A stretch of 44,934 nucleotides of DNA from NCBI RefSeq assembly GCF_900110265.1, contig NZ_FODB01000028.1:1-44934 (forward strand), read 5' to 3'. Under the pieces are notes generated by a model. That model was not told where the DNA came from. It made no database searches and worked only from the letters and a program-made list of their open reading frames with translations. The stretch's first letter is position 1. The number at the start of each line of letters is the position of its first letter. This DNA is from Vreelandella aquamarina (GTDB lineage: Bacteria; Pseudomonadota; Gammaproteobacteria; Pseudomonadales; Halomonadaceae). A program made the translations under genes and the position numbers. Of the stretch, positions 7,695 to 16,604 are shown one piece after another.

Positions 7695-8804
7695 TTACTG
7701 CGAGGTGTCACCTTCCGGGTTACGGGCGTTGTAGTACGCCTGCTCGGAAATCGCGTGGTAATCTTCTACTTTATCCTGGAAGGCGCGGTAAGAGTCGTAG
7801 ATCCGGGTCGCTAGCTCGCTGGAGGCGGCCAGTTCACCCACTACCTCAGCTGAGTGTTCGCGAGCTTGGGCTAACACGTCGTCAGGAATGCGACGCAGCT
7901 CAACGTTATGCTCATTCACCAAGGTTTCCAGCGCGTCGTTGTTGCGAGCGGTATACTCATCCAAGACGCTTTGGTTCACATCACTGATCGCGGTACGCAG
8001 AATTGCCTGTAAGTCAGTGGGTAGCTCTGCCCAGGCCTCTTCATTGATGATGGCCTCAAACATCACCGTCGGCTCATGCCAGCCAGGGTAATAGTAATAA
8101 TCGGCCGCCTGGTGCAGGCCAAAGGCTAAATCGTTGTAGGGGCCGATCCACTCAGTAGCATCAATCGCTCCCGACTGCAGCGATGTAAAGATCTCGCCGC
8201 CCGGCATGTTCACAATCGCCACGCCCATACGGCTCATGACTTCACCACCAAGGCCCGGCATACGCATCTTCAAGCCGTCAAGGTCAGCGACCGAGTTGAT
8301 CTCTTTGTTGTACCAGCCGCCCATCTGTACACCGGAGGCCCCTGCGACCAACACATCGACGCCAAAATCATCATAAAGCTCGTTCCACAGCTCCATACCA
8401 CCGCCGTAGCTGAGCCATGCATTCATTTCCTGGGCGTTCATACCGAACGGTACGGCGGCAAAGAACTGTGCCGCAGGCGCTTTACCTTTCCAGTAATAGG
8501 AGGCGGAGTGGCCCAGCTCAGCGGTGCCGTCTGCCACCGCATCGAACACTTCGAATCCTGGCACGAGCTGACCTGCTCCGAAGACTTCGATGGTCAACCG
8601 GCCATCGGACATCTCCTCGACGAGCTGGGAGAGCCGCTCAGGGCCTTGACCCACACCGGGGAAGTTTTTCGGCCAGGAAGTGACCATTTTCCAGCGGAAA
8701 GTCTCTTGCGCCTGAGCTTGGTTATCGAAGCTTGAAACCACCAGCAGGCTGGAAGAAAGAGCAGTCGTCATGGCAATGGCGACAGGCAGTGCTTTGGCTT
8801 TCAT
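7695..8804 (-). CDS. TRAP transporter binding protein (DctP family, TakP-like)
   Basis: A 369-residue periplasmic protein with a Sec signal (about 1-33, ending AQAQ-ETF). The mature sequence opens FRWKMVTSWPKNFPGVG and carries GAGQLVPGFEVFDAV, HSASYYWKGK, MRMPGLGGEVM and ATEWIGPYNDLAFGLH. These are marks of the subgroup that includes Rhodobacter TakP, which binds 2-oxo acids with a cation bridged by a Glu-Trp pair and a conserved Arg. I therefore infer an alpha-keto or related carboxylic acid ligand, but the ligand is not proven. The gene is third in the order small permease, large permease, binding protein, 171 bases after the large permease gene. AGAGGG precedes the ATG. A close paralogue without permeases lies at 36194-37282. 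Confidence 0.88.
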   Translation of the reverse strand: MKAKALPVAIAMTTALSSSLLVVSSFDNQAQAQETFRWKMVTSWPKNFPGVGQGPERLSQLVEEMSDGRLTIEVFGAGQLVPGFEVFDAVADGTAELGHSASYYWKGKAPAAQFFAAVPFGMNAQEMNAWLSYGGGMELWNELYDDFGVDVLVAGASGVQMGGWYNKEINSVADLDGLKMRMPGLGGEVMSRMGVAIVNMPGGEIFTSLQSGAIDATEWIGPYNDLAFGLHQAADYYYYPGWHEPTVMFEAIINEEAWAELPTDLQAILRTAISDVNQSVLDEYTARNNDALETLVNEHNVELRRIPDDVLAQAREHSAEVVGELAASSELATRIYDSYRAFQDKVEDYHAISEQAYYNARNPEGDTSQ

Positions 8805-8975
8805 GCGTGAACCCTCTTGCTTATTTTATTGCTGTTATGGGTAGGGAATACCCACCTGACGCTTGCCGCCAGGCGGGTTGTTACAAGCCATTATGTGTCT
8901 GCAGCTTGGCTGCTTTTGGTTAAGGTTGCCACTCCCTTGCGTTGATAGCAGGGTTATTTTTCAACTCAGCACACA

Positions 8976-10379
8976 TTAGAACTGGGTCGGTAGCCATGTT
9001 GCCAGCTGCGGGAAAAACGTTAGCAGCAACAGCATGCCTAACTGCATCAAGATAAACGGCACCACACCGCGATAAATCGCTGAGGTAGGCACCGATGGCG
9101 GTGTCACGCCGCGCAGATAAAACAGTGCGAAGCCGAACGGCGGGGTCAGGAACGAGGTCTGCAGGTTAATGGCGATCATGATACCCAGCCAGATCGGATC
9201 TAATCCCATGGCCAGCAGGATCGGCCCGACAATCGGCACCACCACAAAGGTGATTTCGATAAAGTCGAGGATAAAGCCCAGCAGGAAGATTACCAACATG
9301 ACAATGATCGTCGCGCCCACCACGCCCCCAGGCATGCCTTCAAACAGCTCGGTGACCATGTGCTCACCGCCGTAGGCACGGAAGACCAACGAGAATAGCG
9401 CCGCACCGATCAGAATCAGAAACACCATGGTGGTTACATGGGTGGTAGAGCGCAGCACCTCTTTCAGGGTGGCCCAGTCCAACTGGCGATAGGCCAACGC
9501 CAGCACCAGCGCACCAAAGGCACCCACGGCCGAGGCTTCGGTGGGCGTGGCAAAGCCGCTCAGAATAGAGCCCAGCACCGCCACAATCAGCACTACTGGC
9601 GGCACCAGGCCTTTGAGCAGCAAGATGCCCAAGCCCGAGGTGTGGCCAAGTTCTGCCATCAGCTCTTCGCGGTCAGCCGCGGGCGCCATGCTGGGGCGGA
9701 AAAACGCCACCAAGCCCACGTAGATCATGTACATGACGACGAGAATCAGGCCCGGCACCAGCGCGCCCATAAACAGATCGCCAACCGAGACCGTTTTCGG
9801 GCTGAAGATCCCCATATCCAGCTGTGCTTGCTGATATGCAGAAGAGAGCACGTCGCCCAGCAGCACCAGGGCGATGGAAGGCGGAATAATCTGCCCAAGC
9901 GTGCCGGTGGCGCAGATGGTACCGGTGGCAAGAGAGGTGCTGTAGCCACGCTTGAGCATGGTGGGCAGTGACATCAGGCCCATGGTCACCACGGTGGCAC
10001 CCACGATGCCCGTGGAGGCAGCCATCAACATGCCCACCAGCGTGACCGAAATACCTAAGCCACCGCGCATGGAGCCAAACAGCAGCGCCATGGCATCCAA
10101 CAGCGTTTCGGCCACTTTTGACTTCTCTAGCAGCACGCCCATCAAGACGAATAGCGGTACCGCCAGGAGTGTCTGGTTGGTCATAATGCCGTAGAGCCGG
10201 TTCGGCAGGGCGGCAAGGTAGCCACTATCAAAATTGGCATCAATACCAACGGCTTCCAGGCCTAGCCCCATGCCAGCAAACAGCAGCGCGGTTCCCGCTA
10301 GCGAAAGCGCCACAGGAAAGCCGAACATCAACACGATACAGATGGCGGCAAACAGAATAAGCGGCATAAATTCGAGCAT
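8976..10379 (-). CDS. TRAP transporter large permease (DctM family)
   Basis: A 467-residue integral membrane protein of about 12 hydrophobic segments, the sodium-coupled transport subunit of the TRAP system. Family marks include GFPVALSLAGTALLFAGMG near the start, the VPLFVLMGVLLEKS loop, ATGTLGQIIPPSIALVLLG, and LGFILDFIEITFVVVPIVGP near residues 365-390. A charged cytoplasmic loop (about 230-250, with ADREELMAEL) splits the halves. The ATG at 10377-10379 overlaps the TGA of the small-subunit gene (TGATG), indicating coupled translation. It works with the two neighbouring genes. Confidence 0.93.
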   Translation of the reverse strand: MLEFMPLILFAAICIVLMFGFPVALSLAGTALLFAGMGLGLEAVGIDANFDSGYLAALPNRLYGIMTNQTLLAVPLFVLMGVLLEKSKVAETLLDAMALLFGSMRGGLGISVTLVGMLMAASTGIVGATVVTMGLMSLPTMLKRGYSTSLATGTICATGTLGQIIPPSIALVLLGDVLSSAYQQAQLDMGIFSPKTVSVGDLFMGALVPGLILVVMYMIYVGLVAFFRPSMAPAADREELMAELGHTSGLGILLLKGLVPPVVLIVAVLGSILSGFATPTEASAVGAFGALVLALAYRQLDWATLKEVLRSTTHVTTMVFLILIGAALFSLVFRAYGGEHMVTELFEGMPGGVVGATIIVMLVIFLLGFILDFIEITFVVVPIVGPILLAMGLDPIWLGIMIAINLQTSFLTPPFGFALFYLRGVTPPSVPTSAIYRGVVPFILMQLGMLLLLTFFPQLATWLPTQF

Positions 10380-10939
10380 CAAACACGCTCCTCAAGGTGA
10401 TTGTCATCGGCAGTTGACGGCGTCATTCGCCCAATGAAGACATAGCCATTGCGCACGACTTCGATCAGCCCTTGAAGGATCATCAAGACCGCAAACACCG
10501 GAATCAGCGTCTTTAGTGCAAATACGGCGGGTATGCCACCGTAATCCGAGGAGGTTTCCATGATGCGCCAAGAGTTAGCGACGTAGCCATAGCTTGACGC
10601 GATGACAAACAGCATCACCGGAATCATCAGCAACAGAATACCCACTATATTCACCAGCGCCTGTCGGCGAGGAGTCATCCCACGATAGAAAATATCGACG
10701 CGGACATGGCCATCGTGGCGAAAGGTGTAAGCAGCAGCGAGCATGAAGACGCTGGCGTGCATGTACATCACCAGCTCTTGCATAAAAATGCTATTCACAC
10801 TGAACATATAACGAAGCAGTACAATCGCGAACTGAATCAGCATCATAATGATGATCAGCCACGCAAGGGTACGCCCGAACCACTCCGAAGCGCGGTCCAG
10901 CGCACCGATAAACGCAGGTAGTTGTGTTGTGTCCGACAT
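10379..10939 (-). CDS. TRAP transporter small permease (DctQ family)
   Basis: A 186-residue membrane protein with four predicted spans (about 22-45, 55-75, 97-117, 140-160), including the typical FRHDGHVRVDIFYRGMTPRRQ loop between spans two and three. It pairs with the large permease to form the membrane complex. The ATG at 10937-10939 gives the best fit to the family, although no strong Shine-Dalgarno is visible; an upstream TTG at 10987 would add 16 residues. It is the first gene of the three-gene TRAP operon. Confidence 0.88.
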   Translation of the reverse strand: MSDTTQLPAFIGALDRASEWFGRTLAWLIIIMMLIQFAIVLLRYMFSVNSIFMQELVMYMHASVFMLAAAYTFRHDGHVRVDIFYRGMTPRRQALVNIVGILLLMIPVMLFVIASSYGYVANSWRIMETSSDYGGIPAVFALKTLIPVFAVLMILQGLIEVVRNGYVFIGRMTPSTADDNHLEERV

Positions 10940-11041
10940 GGAAGTGTCTCGCGTAAAACGACTAAGGGGGGTCAGCGCCCCAGACAATAGCGCATATACG
11001 CAGACAATGCAGCGCCCGACAAGCGTTCTGCGAGCTTATTG

Positions 11042-11884
11042 TTAAACGCTTGGTTGAATCGCCGCGAGACACGCCGTTGGCAGCGGCAAATCAACTGCAA
11101 TCGGCAGGTGGTCAGAGAACAGGTGATCCAGCACGCGCACATCGGCCGCTTCAAGGGTTTGCGAGAGCAGAATATGGTCCAACGCGCGGCGCGGCTGCCA
11201 CGACGGATAGCTAAGCAGCGGCTTGACCGGGTGTAGCGGCAATGACGTACTAAACCGCTCGTGAGCATGGAGCTGCTCAGGCGTACAATTTAAATCGCCC
11301 ATCACCACCACATGGCGCAACGGCTCAATAATATCGCTTAAATAATTGAGCTGGCGCACACGGCCACGGTGGCTAAGCGCCAAATGCGCCACAAAAATAT
11401 GCAGGGCATCAGGGCCTTCGCCGTAGCGCACGTGAATAGCACCGCGTCCAGGCAACATCCCAGGCAGCCGGTGCTCTTCAATATGGCGAGGGGTTAAACG
11501 TGAAAGCAGACCATTACTATGCTGTGCAAAATGGCCTAGGTTACGATTAAGTTGCTGGAAGTAGTGAGGAAACTTGGCCTGGGCGGCTAAGTACTCCACC
11601 TGATTCACACGGCTGGAGCGAAAGCTTCCACCATCCACCTCCTGCAGCCCCACCACGTCAAACTGCTCTAATACGCTACCTACCAGCGCTAAACGCTTAA
11701 GCCGCTGAGGATTAGGCAGCACGTGCTGCCAGCTCCGCGTGAGATAGTGGTGGTAGGCTGAGGTTTGAATGCCCACCTGCAAATTAAACGTTAGCAGCCG
11801 GATATGACCACGCTCAACCAGCGCGGAGGTGGAAGGGGGCGCAGGCGAACGTGTCTGTCCGCCTGTGTGGCCGTGCTCAAGCAC
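11042..11884 (-). CDS. Endonuclease/exonuclease/phosphatase family protein
   Basis: A 280-residue protein of the EEP (DNase I-like) fold. Ordered motifs are LLTFNLQVG (about residue 30), DVVGLQEVDGG with the metal-binding Glu, SNGLLSR, GRGAIHVRY, HIFVAHLALSHRGR, VVMGDLNCTP (catalytic Asp and Asn), RALDHILLS and SDHLPIAVDLPL with the catalytic His. All key residues appear present, so it should be an active metal-dependent phosphodiesterase; the substrate (nucleic acid, inositol phosphate or sphingolipid type) cannot be told. The start is GTG two bases after the dsbA stop. This neighbourhood (EEP-dsbA-cytochrome c4, divergent from engB) recurs in pseudomonads. Confidence 0.87.
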   Translation of the reverse strand: MLEHGHTGGQTRSPAPPSTSALVERGHIRLLTFNLQVGIQTSAYHHYLTRSWQHVLPNPQRLKRLALVGSVLEQFDVVGLQEVDGGSFRSSRVNQVEYLAAQAKFPHYFQQLNRNLGHFAQHSNGLLSRLTPRHIEEHRLPGMLPGRGAIHVRYGEGPDALHIFVAHLALSHRGRVRQLNYLSDIIEPLRHVVVMGDLNCTPEQLHAHERFSTSLPLHPVKPLLSYPSWQPRRALDHILLSQTLEAADVRVLDHLFSDHLPIAVDLPLPTACLAAIQPSV

Positions 11885-11886
11885 CG

Positions 11887-12519
11887 TTATTGTGTGCGCT
11901 CGCTGCGAACTTTTTCGATCAACGCGTCAGCGATTTGCGGCATGTTTTCCAAGCTGCCTGCCGACTGCGGTGACACTACATAGCGGCCATCCACAATCAG
12001 CGCAGGAACCCCCATCAGGCGCATTTCACGCATACGGCTGTTGGCCTTATTGACCTCACTACGTACGCTAAAGGCGGTGAGCGCCTGTTTGGCTTCCTCT
12101 TCGCTAACGCCGTAATCAGAGAAGAATTCCGCAATCTTGTCAGCGTCGGTCAGTGAACGGCCATCCTGGTGAATCGCATCGAAGAAATCCGCATGCAGCT
12201 CCTCTTCAATACCCAGCGATTTGGCCGCATAGAAGGCCGTGGCATGGGTGTTCCAGTCACCGCCCATGGTCGCTGGCATTTTGACAATGCTGACATCGTC
12301 ATCCAGGGTTTCGTACCACTCGTTTACTGGCGTTTGCAGCCGGTAGCAGTGCGGGCAGCCAAACCAGAACGCTTCGGTCACTTCAATCTGATCTTCGTCT
12401 ACCTGGGTAGCTACCGGCGACTCAAGCAACGTGTAGTGCTGACCTTCTACCAGCTCCTGGGCACTTACCGCAGCAGACAGGCCAAGACCAGCAAGCGCGA
12501 CCATCAACGTTTTCAACAT
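11887..12519 (-). CDS. dsbA: Periplasmic thiol:disulfide oxidoreductase DsbA
   Basis: A 210-residue exported oxidoreductase that inserts disulfide bonds into periplasmic proteins. A signal peptide covers about residues 1-21 (LSAAVSA-QEL). The active site FWFGCPHCYRLQ holds the CPHC pair, as in other DsbA proteins, and GVPALIVDGRYVV provides the cis-Pro loop. Length is that of Pseudomonas DsbA. I chose the ATG at 12517-12519, because GGAG lies about 10 bases before it; the ATG at 12526-12528 is almost on top of that site. It follows the cytochrome c4 gene and precedes the EEP gene. Confidence 0.93.
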   Translation of the reverse strand: MLKTLMVALAGLGLSAAVSAQELVEGQHYTLLESPVATQVDEDQIEVTEAFWFGCPHCYRLQTPVNEWYETLDDDVSIVKMPATMGGDWNTHATAFYAAKSLGIEEELHADFFDAIHQDGRSLTDADKIAEFFSDYGVSEEEAKQALTAFSVRSEVNKANSRMREMRLMGVPALIVDGRYVVSPQSAGSLENMPQIADALIEKVRSERTQ

Positions 12520-12586
12520 AACGAGCATTCTCCAAATAAGCGGCCAACAAAAGTGAGCCTGTGACCGTTAGTGTGTCAGACAGGTT

Positions 12587-12617
12587 CCCCATTCTGCGGA
12601 TGTTTCACAGAATGGGG
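12587..12617. repeat. Inverted repeat between cytochrome c4 and dsbA
   Basis: Arms CCCCATTCTG (12587-12596) and CAGAATGGGG (12608-12617) match perfectly around an 11-base loop. There is no T run on either side, so a classic intrinsic terminator is unlikely. It may act as an mRNA processing or stability element between the two genes. Confidence 0.6.
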
Positions 12618-12635
12618 AGGCCAACAGCAGGGAAA

Positions 12636-13265
12636 TTAGTTCAAGCCCAGCACGTAGTTGGCCACGGCTTCCATGTCCCGGTCGCTCATTTTGGAAGCGA
12701 TATCGCCCATCAGATTGTTGGGGCTATTGGTGCGGTCACCCGAGGCAAATGCTTGCAGCGTGGAGATGGTATATTCCGCATGCTGACCAGAAAGAGCCGG
12801 ATACACAGCGCTACCAATACCTACCCCGGTGGGAGTGTGGCAAGCGCTACAGGCGGGAATGCCTTTAGACATATCGCCTGCGCGATACAGCTCTTCACCG
12901 CGGGCCAGCAACTCAGCGTCTTCATCACTGGTTTGACCGAGGTTAGCCTCTTGGCCTGCAAAGTGGGCAGCGACGTCCCAAGCATCTTGGTCTGAGTAGT
13001 CAGCGACCAAACCGGCCATCTGTGGGACGACACGGTTGCCGTCACGAATATCCATGATCTGTTTGGCCAGATAGGACATCTGCTGCCCTGCCAGGTTGGG
13101 GAAAGCGCCCGAAGGGCTGATACCCGCTTGGCCGTGACAGGCAGCGCAGGTTTGTGCCATTTCGCGACCAGCGGCCGCATCTGCGTCGGCTTGAAGGTCC
13201 GCTTGGGCGTGGGCGGTGCCAACGGCACCCATGGTAATTGCCAGGCTTGCCAGTAACTTTCTCAT
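12636..13265 (-). CDS. Diheme cytochrome c4
   Basis: A 209-residue periplasmic cytochrome with a signal peptide (about 1-21, GTAHAQ) and two class-I heme c domains. The first heme motif is CAACH with its distal Met in VPQMAGL; the second is CSACH with the Met in NNLMGDI. Cytochrome c4 passes electrons from the bc1 complex to terminal oxidases. The start at 13265 (MRKLLASLAITMG) is set by the signal peptide; the open frame extends 47 codons further without a signal. It is divergent from engB with about 310 bases between starts, the arrangement known from Pseudomonas and Azotobacter. Confidence 0.92.
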   Translation of the reverse strand: MRKLLASLAITMGAVGTAHAQADLQADADAAAGREMAQTCAACHGQAGISPSGAFPNLAGQQMSYLAKQIMDIRDGNRVVPQMAGLVADYSDQDAWDVAAHFAGQEANLGQTSDEDAELLARGEELYRAGDMSKGIPACSACHTPTGVGIGSAVYPALSGQHAEYTISTLQAFASGDRTNSPNNLMGDIASKMSDRDMEAVANYVLGLN

Positions 13266-13575
13266 TGCTAATCCACTATGCCGTTTGATTATTGACTGGT
13301 ACGCACCCTGGGCGCTGCCCAGGTTCAGCACATTACCAGGGTCAGCTCCGCCAAAACGAACAACAATGTCGTGTTGGTCGCTGCTGGCTAAAGCGCGATG
13401 GTACACTAGCGCCCCAGGTCGCAGTTATAAACCGCTTGCATTATAACGAATCACCCTAGCGGCGGGAATGCAAGTCCAGGTCTGCTTTTGGGGTAATTCG
13501 TCGCGGTACCGCTCTCTCTCACACTAGGGTTGGCCAGCGGGCCGTGTTATACGTTTGTTTTTCAGGATTAATTCC
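13266..13575. other. Divergent promoter region, cytochrome c4 / engB
   Basis: About 310 bases between two divergent start codons. I see no third gene: the in-frame extensions of both neighbours lack ribosome binding sites. No clear Anr/Fnr box (TTGAT-N4-ATCAA) was found despite the respiratory gene. It presumably holds both promoters. Confidence 0.4.
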
Positions 13576-14220
13576 ATGTCTACCCCCCATGATAGCCCAG
13601 TCCCTCGGCTGAACTACCCCACGGCGCGTTTTATGATCAGCGCGCCAACCCTGGCACTGTGTCCTGACGATACCGGTGCAGAAGTAGCGTTTGCCGGACG
13701 CTCAAATGCCGGTAAATCCAGCGCCATTAACGCGCTAACCCAGCAAAATGCGCTGGCGCGCACCTCGCGCACTCCGGGCCGCACCCAGCTCATCAACTTC
13801 TTCACTGTGATGAACGACGAGTCGCGCCGCTTGGTGGATCTACCCGGCTATGGCTACGCCAAAGTGCCTGAAGCGGTCAAAATCGAGTGGCAAAAGCATC
13901 TTTCTGACTACCTGCGCGGCCGTTTTAGCCTGCGTGGTTTAGTGCTGCTTATGGACGTGCGCCACCCGCTGACCGAGTTCGACCAAATGATGCTCGACTA
14001 TGCTGACCAGCGCGGGATGCCGGTGCATATTCTGCTGACCAAAGCCGACAAACTGAAGCGTGGTCCAGCCAGCGCCGCCCTGCAGAAAGTGCGCTCCCGC
14101 TTAAAAGAGTGGGAAGACCTCGTATCGGTACAGCTGTTTTCATCGCTGAAACGCGACGGGGTCGATACCCTTTCCCAAAAACTAGACCAGTGGCTGCACA
14201 CTCCAGAAGACGCCCGTTAA
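13576..14220 (+). CDS. engB: Ribosome biogenesis GTPase EngB (YihA/YsxC)
   Basis: A 214-residue TRAFAC-class GTPase needed for assembly of the large ribosomal subunit. G1 is [15 protein letters not shown] (near residue 40), G2 the [13 protein letters not shown] region, G3 [11 protein letters not shown]4 [11 protein letters not shown] and G5 LFSSLKRDG. The set is complete. The ATG at 13576 follows AGGATTAATTCC; an upstream start at 13555 would add 7 residues without benefit. It is convergent with the HAD gene, with 10 bases between stops. Confidence 0.95.
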   Translation: MSTPHDSPVPRLNYPTARFMISAPTLALCPDDTGAEVAFAGRSNAGKSSAINALTQQNALARTSRTPGRTQLINFFTVMNDESRRLVDLPGYGYAKVPEAVKIEWQKHLSDYLRGRFSLRGLVLLMDVRHPLTEFDQMMLDYADQRGMPVHILLTKADKLKRGPASAALQKVRSRLKEWEDLVSVQLFSSLKRDGVDTLSQKLDQWLHTPEDAR

Positions 14221-14221
14221 T

Positions 14222-14242
14222 AGGCGTGGTCTAGGCACGCCT
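14222..14242. terminator. Small hairpin between convergent engB and HAD genes
   Basis: Arms AGGCGTG (14222-14228) and CACGCCT (14236-14242) with a 7-base loop lie over the convergent stop codons. There is no U-rich tail, so termination here is a weak inference. Confidence 0.3.
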
Positions 14243-14968
14243 CTCCAGCCATGCAATCAGCTCCGGCAGCTCTTTGACATGGGCTATGCGGTGCACCCGC
14301 TCAGGCAGCATCTGGTCGCCGCATTCAGCCACCCAGGCGGCATGCATACCCAGTTGCTGGGCGGGAAGCACGTCCTCATTCCAGGAGTCGCCCACGTGCA
14401 TGGCGCGCTGCGGTACGGTATTCAGTCGCTCCAAAGCGGTGAGAAAAGGCTTGGGGTCAGGCTTGGGAGCCAGCAGCTCTCCAGCGGCAATCGCTACCGG
14501 AAAATGGGCCGCCAATGGTTGGCGCTTAAGGTGAATATTGCCGTTGGTAATCGCCGCTAGCCGATAGCGCTCGGCAAGCGCCGATAGCAGCCCAGCAGCC
14601 TCTGGGTGCGGCGTGACCTGCACCCGCAGGCGGTGGAACTCATTCATTGCCGCAGCGGCCCATAACAGCGCAGCGCTGCGTGGCAAACCGCTGGTTTCCA
14701 ATTGGGCCTCCAACGCTCGTAGCCTTAGCCAGGTAAAGTCACCTCGCCGTTCAGGCACTTGGCTTGCCCACTGCTGGCGGCGCTGCAGGTAATCCGCCAC
14801 GCCCTCATCATACGTTAACGGTAGCGGCGCCTCTTGACGGGCAGCACGCCATGCTGCCAGCGCTTCCAGCAGCCAGCGGTAATGGCCCTCTTCGGTTTTC
14901 AGCATGACGCCCTGGTTGTCCCATAGGGTGTCATCCAAATCAAAGGTGATGGCGTCTAACGTGACCAT
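14231..14968 (-). CDS. yigB: HAD-superfamily hydrolase, YigB-like
   Basis: A 245-residue haloacid-dehalogenase-type phosphatase. Motif I is TFDLDDTLWDN near residue 8 (both catalytic Asp present), motif II AAITNGN, motif III the Lys in LLAPKPDPKPF and motif IV HVGDSWNEDVLPA. A helical cap lies between motifs I and II (C1 type). In E. coli the homologue YigB dephosphorylates FMN and sugar phosphates; the substrate here is inferred from position. The gene starts 2 bases after the xerC stop and ends the dapF-DUF484-xerC-yigB order known from enterobacteria and pseudomonads. Confidence 0.88.
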   Translation of the reverse strand: MVTLDAITFDLDDTLWDNQGVMLKTEEGHYRWLLEALAAWRAARQEAPLPLTYDEGVADYLQRRQQWASQVPERRGDFTWLRLRALEAQLETSGLPRSAALLWAAAAMNEFHRLRVQVTPHPEAAGLLSALAERYRLAAITNGNIHLKRQPLAAHFPVAIAAGELLAPKPDPKPFLTALERLNTVPQRAMHVGDSWNEDVLPAQQLGMHAAWVAECGDQMLPERVHRIAHVKELPELIAWLERRA

Positions 14969-14970
14969 GC

Positions 14971-15879
14971 TTAACTCTCACTGGGGCGGTGTTTGGCGCG
15001 CGGGTGGGCGGCATCGTAGCTTTCTGCCAAGTGCTGCCAATCCAGCCGCGTATACACTTGAGTAGTGGATAGATTGGCATGACCCAGCAGCTCCTGCACG
15101 GCCCGCAGATCCTGGCTAGATTCCAGCAGGTGGCTGGCAAAAGAGTGGCGCAGGCGGTGGGGGTGAAGATGTTCAGGCAGGCCGCGCACCACTGAGAGCT
15201 GCGCTAAGCGTTTCTGGATCGCTCGATGCCCCAACCGCTGCCCCCGCTGCCCGACGAACAGCGCCGTTTCAGCGCTGGCCGCCAAACTGGCCCGGCAGGT
15301 GAGCCACGCTTCCAGCGCCTGCTGGGCGCGTCGCCCCACCGGCACTTGGCGGGGCTTGCTGCCCTTACCCATCACCCGCACATGATTGGCCGTTAAGTGG
15401 CCCATATCCAGCGCCGCCAGCTCGGCTAAGCGCAGGCCGCTGGAGTAGAAAAGCTCCAGCATGGCTTGGTCGCGAAGCGCCAGCGGCGAGCCGTCGTGGG
15501 GCGTGTCCAGAAAGCGCGCCAGCGCATCCACATCCAGCGGTCTGGGCAGATGACTGGGCTGCTTAGGGGTGCGCAGTAGGCTGACCGGGTTATCTGCCAA
15601 CACACGATGCTGCACTAACGCATCGGCAAAGCGAGATAGCGCCGCACGTCGGCGGGCTAGGCTTCTCGGCGCCAGCCCCCGGCTACGTTCGGCGCCTAGA
15701 AAGGCTCTCACCAGCGCCGTGTCCAGCGCGCTGGCCTGAGTGATGCCACGCTGTTCGGCAAACTGGCAAAAGGCGGATAAATCCTGACGATAGGCCGCCA
15801 CCGTGGCCGGGCTGGCATGGGTGGCTAGCTGCGCTAAGTAGTTAGTGACCGTGTCTGCCAGCAAGCTATCGCTGTCCAT
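14971..15879 (-). CDS. xerC: Site-specific tyrosine recombinase XerC
   Basis: A 302-residue recombinase that with XerD resolves chromosome dimers at dif. The N-terminal SAM-like DNA-binding domain spans about 1-90. The catalytic domain shows the Arg in SSGLRLAELAALD, the Lys in GKGSKPRQVPVG, the HPHRLRHSFASHLL His-x-x-Arg, the LLGHANLSTTQVY His and the Tyr nucleophile in QVYTRLD. All are intact. The ATG at 15877-15879 (MDSDSLLAD) overlaps the DUF484 gene by 14 bases, so translation is coupled. It lies in a housekeeping operon and is not an integrase. Confidence 0.94.
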   Translation of the reverse strand: MDSDSLLADTVTNYLAQLATHASPATVAAYRQDLSAFCQFAEQRGITQASALDTALVRAFLGAERSRGLAPRSLARRRAALSRFADALVQHRVLADNPVSLLRTPKQPSHLPRPLDVDALARFLDTPHDGSPLALRDQAMLELFYSSGLRLAELAALDMGHLTANHVRVMGKGSKPRQVPVGRRAQQALEAWLTCRASLAASAETALFVGQRGQRLGHRAIQKRLAQLSVVRGLPEHLHPHRLRHSFASHLLESSQDLRAVQELLGHANLSTTQVYTRLDWQHLAESYDAAHPRAKHRPSES

Positions 15880-16588
15880 GCGGCTCCGGCCCCAACCGCA
15901 GCAGTAGGCGCGCGACAATATCGCCCAGGTACTCGGTAAACAGCGTATCCATACTGGCGCGGTAACATTCAGGATCAGGGCTAGCGAGCAGCAAATAACC
16001 CAGCTGCTCCCCCGCCGAGAGACGCGTAATCGCACAGGAACCCGCTTTACGGGGTGCTTTGGTATGGGGCAGTAGGCACTTCCAATCGCTGACGCTCAGC
16101 TTGGCGCAGCGACTGGTGCGGCCATCCAGCAGCGCCGCCAAGCGAGCGCTGGCGTGCTGGTCGAGAATATGGCGTGGCGGCTGGGGTGGCGTGGACTCTG
16201 CATCGCTTAACGACGCGGGACACCATAGGGCCATCGCCGGGGTTTGAAAGCGCTCGCTAAGCTGAGTCGCCAGCGCTTGGGCCAGGGCATCACGGTCTTC
16301 CGCATCAACTAAGCTGAGCAGCGTTTCCCGCAGGCGACGGTACTGAGCCTCGTTATGACGAGCGGTTTCCAGCAAATGCTCAAGCCGCCCTTCCGCCGTT
16401 TCAGCTCGCTGGCGCAGGTCGATCACCAGCCGCTCCAGCAGCGACACAGCACCATCGATATTCGGGTGGGGCACTTTGAGCTGCTGCAGCAGCCCTTCAC
16501 GACCAATAAAAAAATCGGGGTGACGGGCCAGCCAAAACGCTACTTGGTCAGGGTCGAGCGTTTTGCGCGGCTCAGGAGCTTGAGACAT
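15866..16588 (-). CDS. DUF484 family protein
   Basis: A 240-residue protein starting at ATG 16586-16588 after GAGGAG. The N-terminus (TLDPDQVAFWLARHPDFFIGREGLL) and VPHPNIDGAVSLLERLV are diagnostic for DUF484. A coiled coil of about residues 45-85 follows, and then a GAF-like fold. It sits between dapF and xerC, as in many gammaproteobacteria. No biochemical role is established. The longer frame to 16630 would overlap the end of dapF. Confidence 0.88.
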   Translation of the reverse strand: MSQAPEPRKTLDPDQVAFWLARHPDFFIGREGLLQQLKVPHPNIDGAVSLLERLVIDLRQRAETAEGRLEHLLETARHNEAQYRRLRETLLSLVDAEDRDALAQALATQLSERFQTPAMALWCPASLSDAESTPPQPPRHILDQHASARLAALLDGRTSRCAKLSVSDWKCLLPHTKAPRKAGSCAITRLSAGEQLGYLLLASPDPECYRASMDTLFTEYLGDIVARLLLRLGPEPHGQR

Positions 16589-16604
16589 CGCCGTTCTCCT
16601 CGCA

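Noticed and set aside
9438..9971. 177-codon His/Gln/Arg-rich frame antisense to the TRAP large permease
   Set aside because: The composition is what the reverse of a hydrophobic, GC-rich gene yields; no start signal.
14971..15879. Tyrosine recombinase as a sign of a prophage or integrative element
   Set aside because: It is housekeeping XerC in its conserved place after dapF and DUF484; no att repeats or phage genes are nearby.
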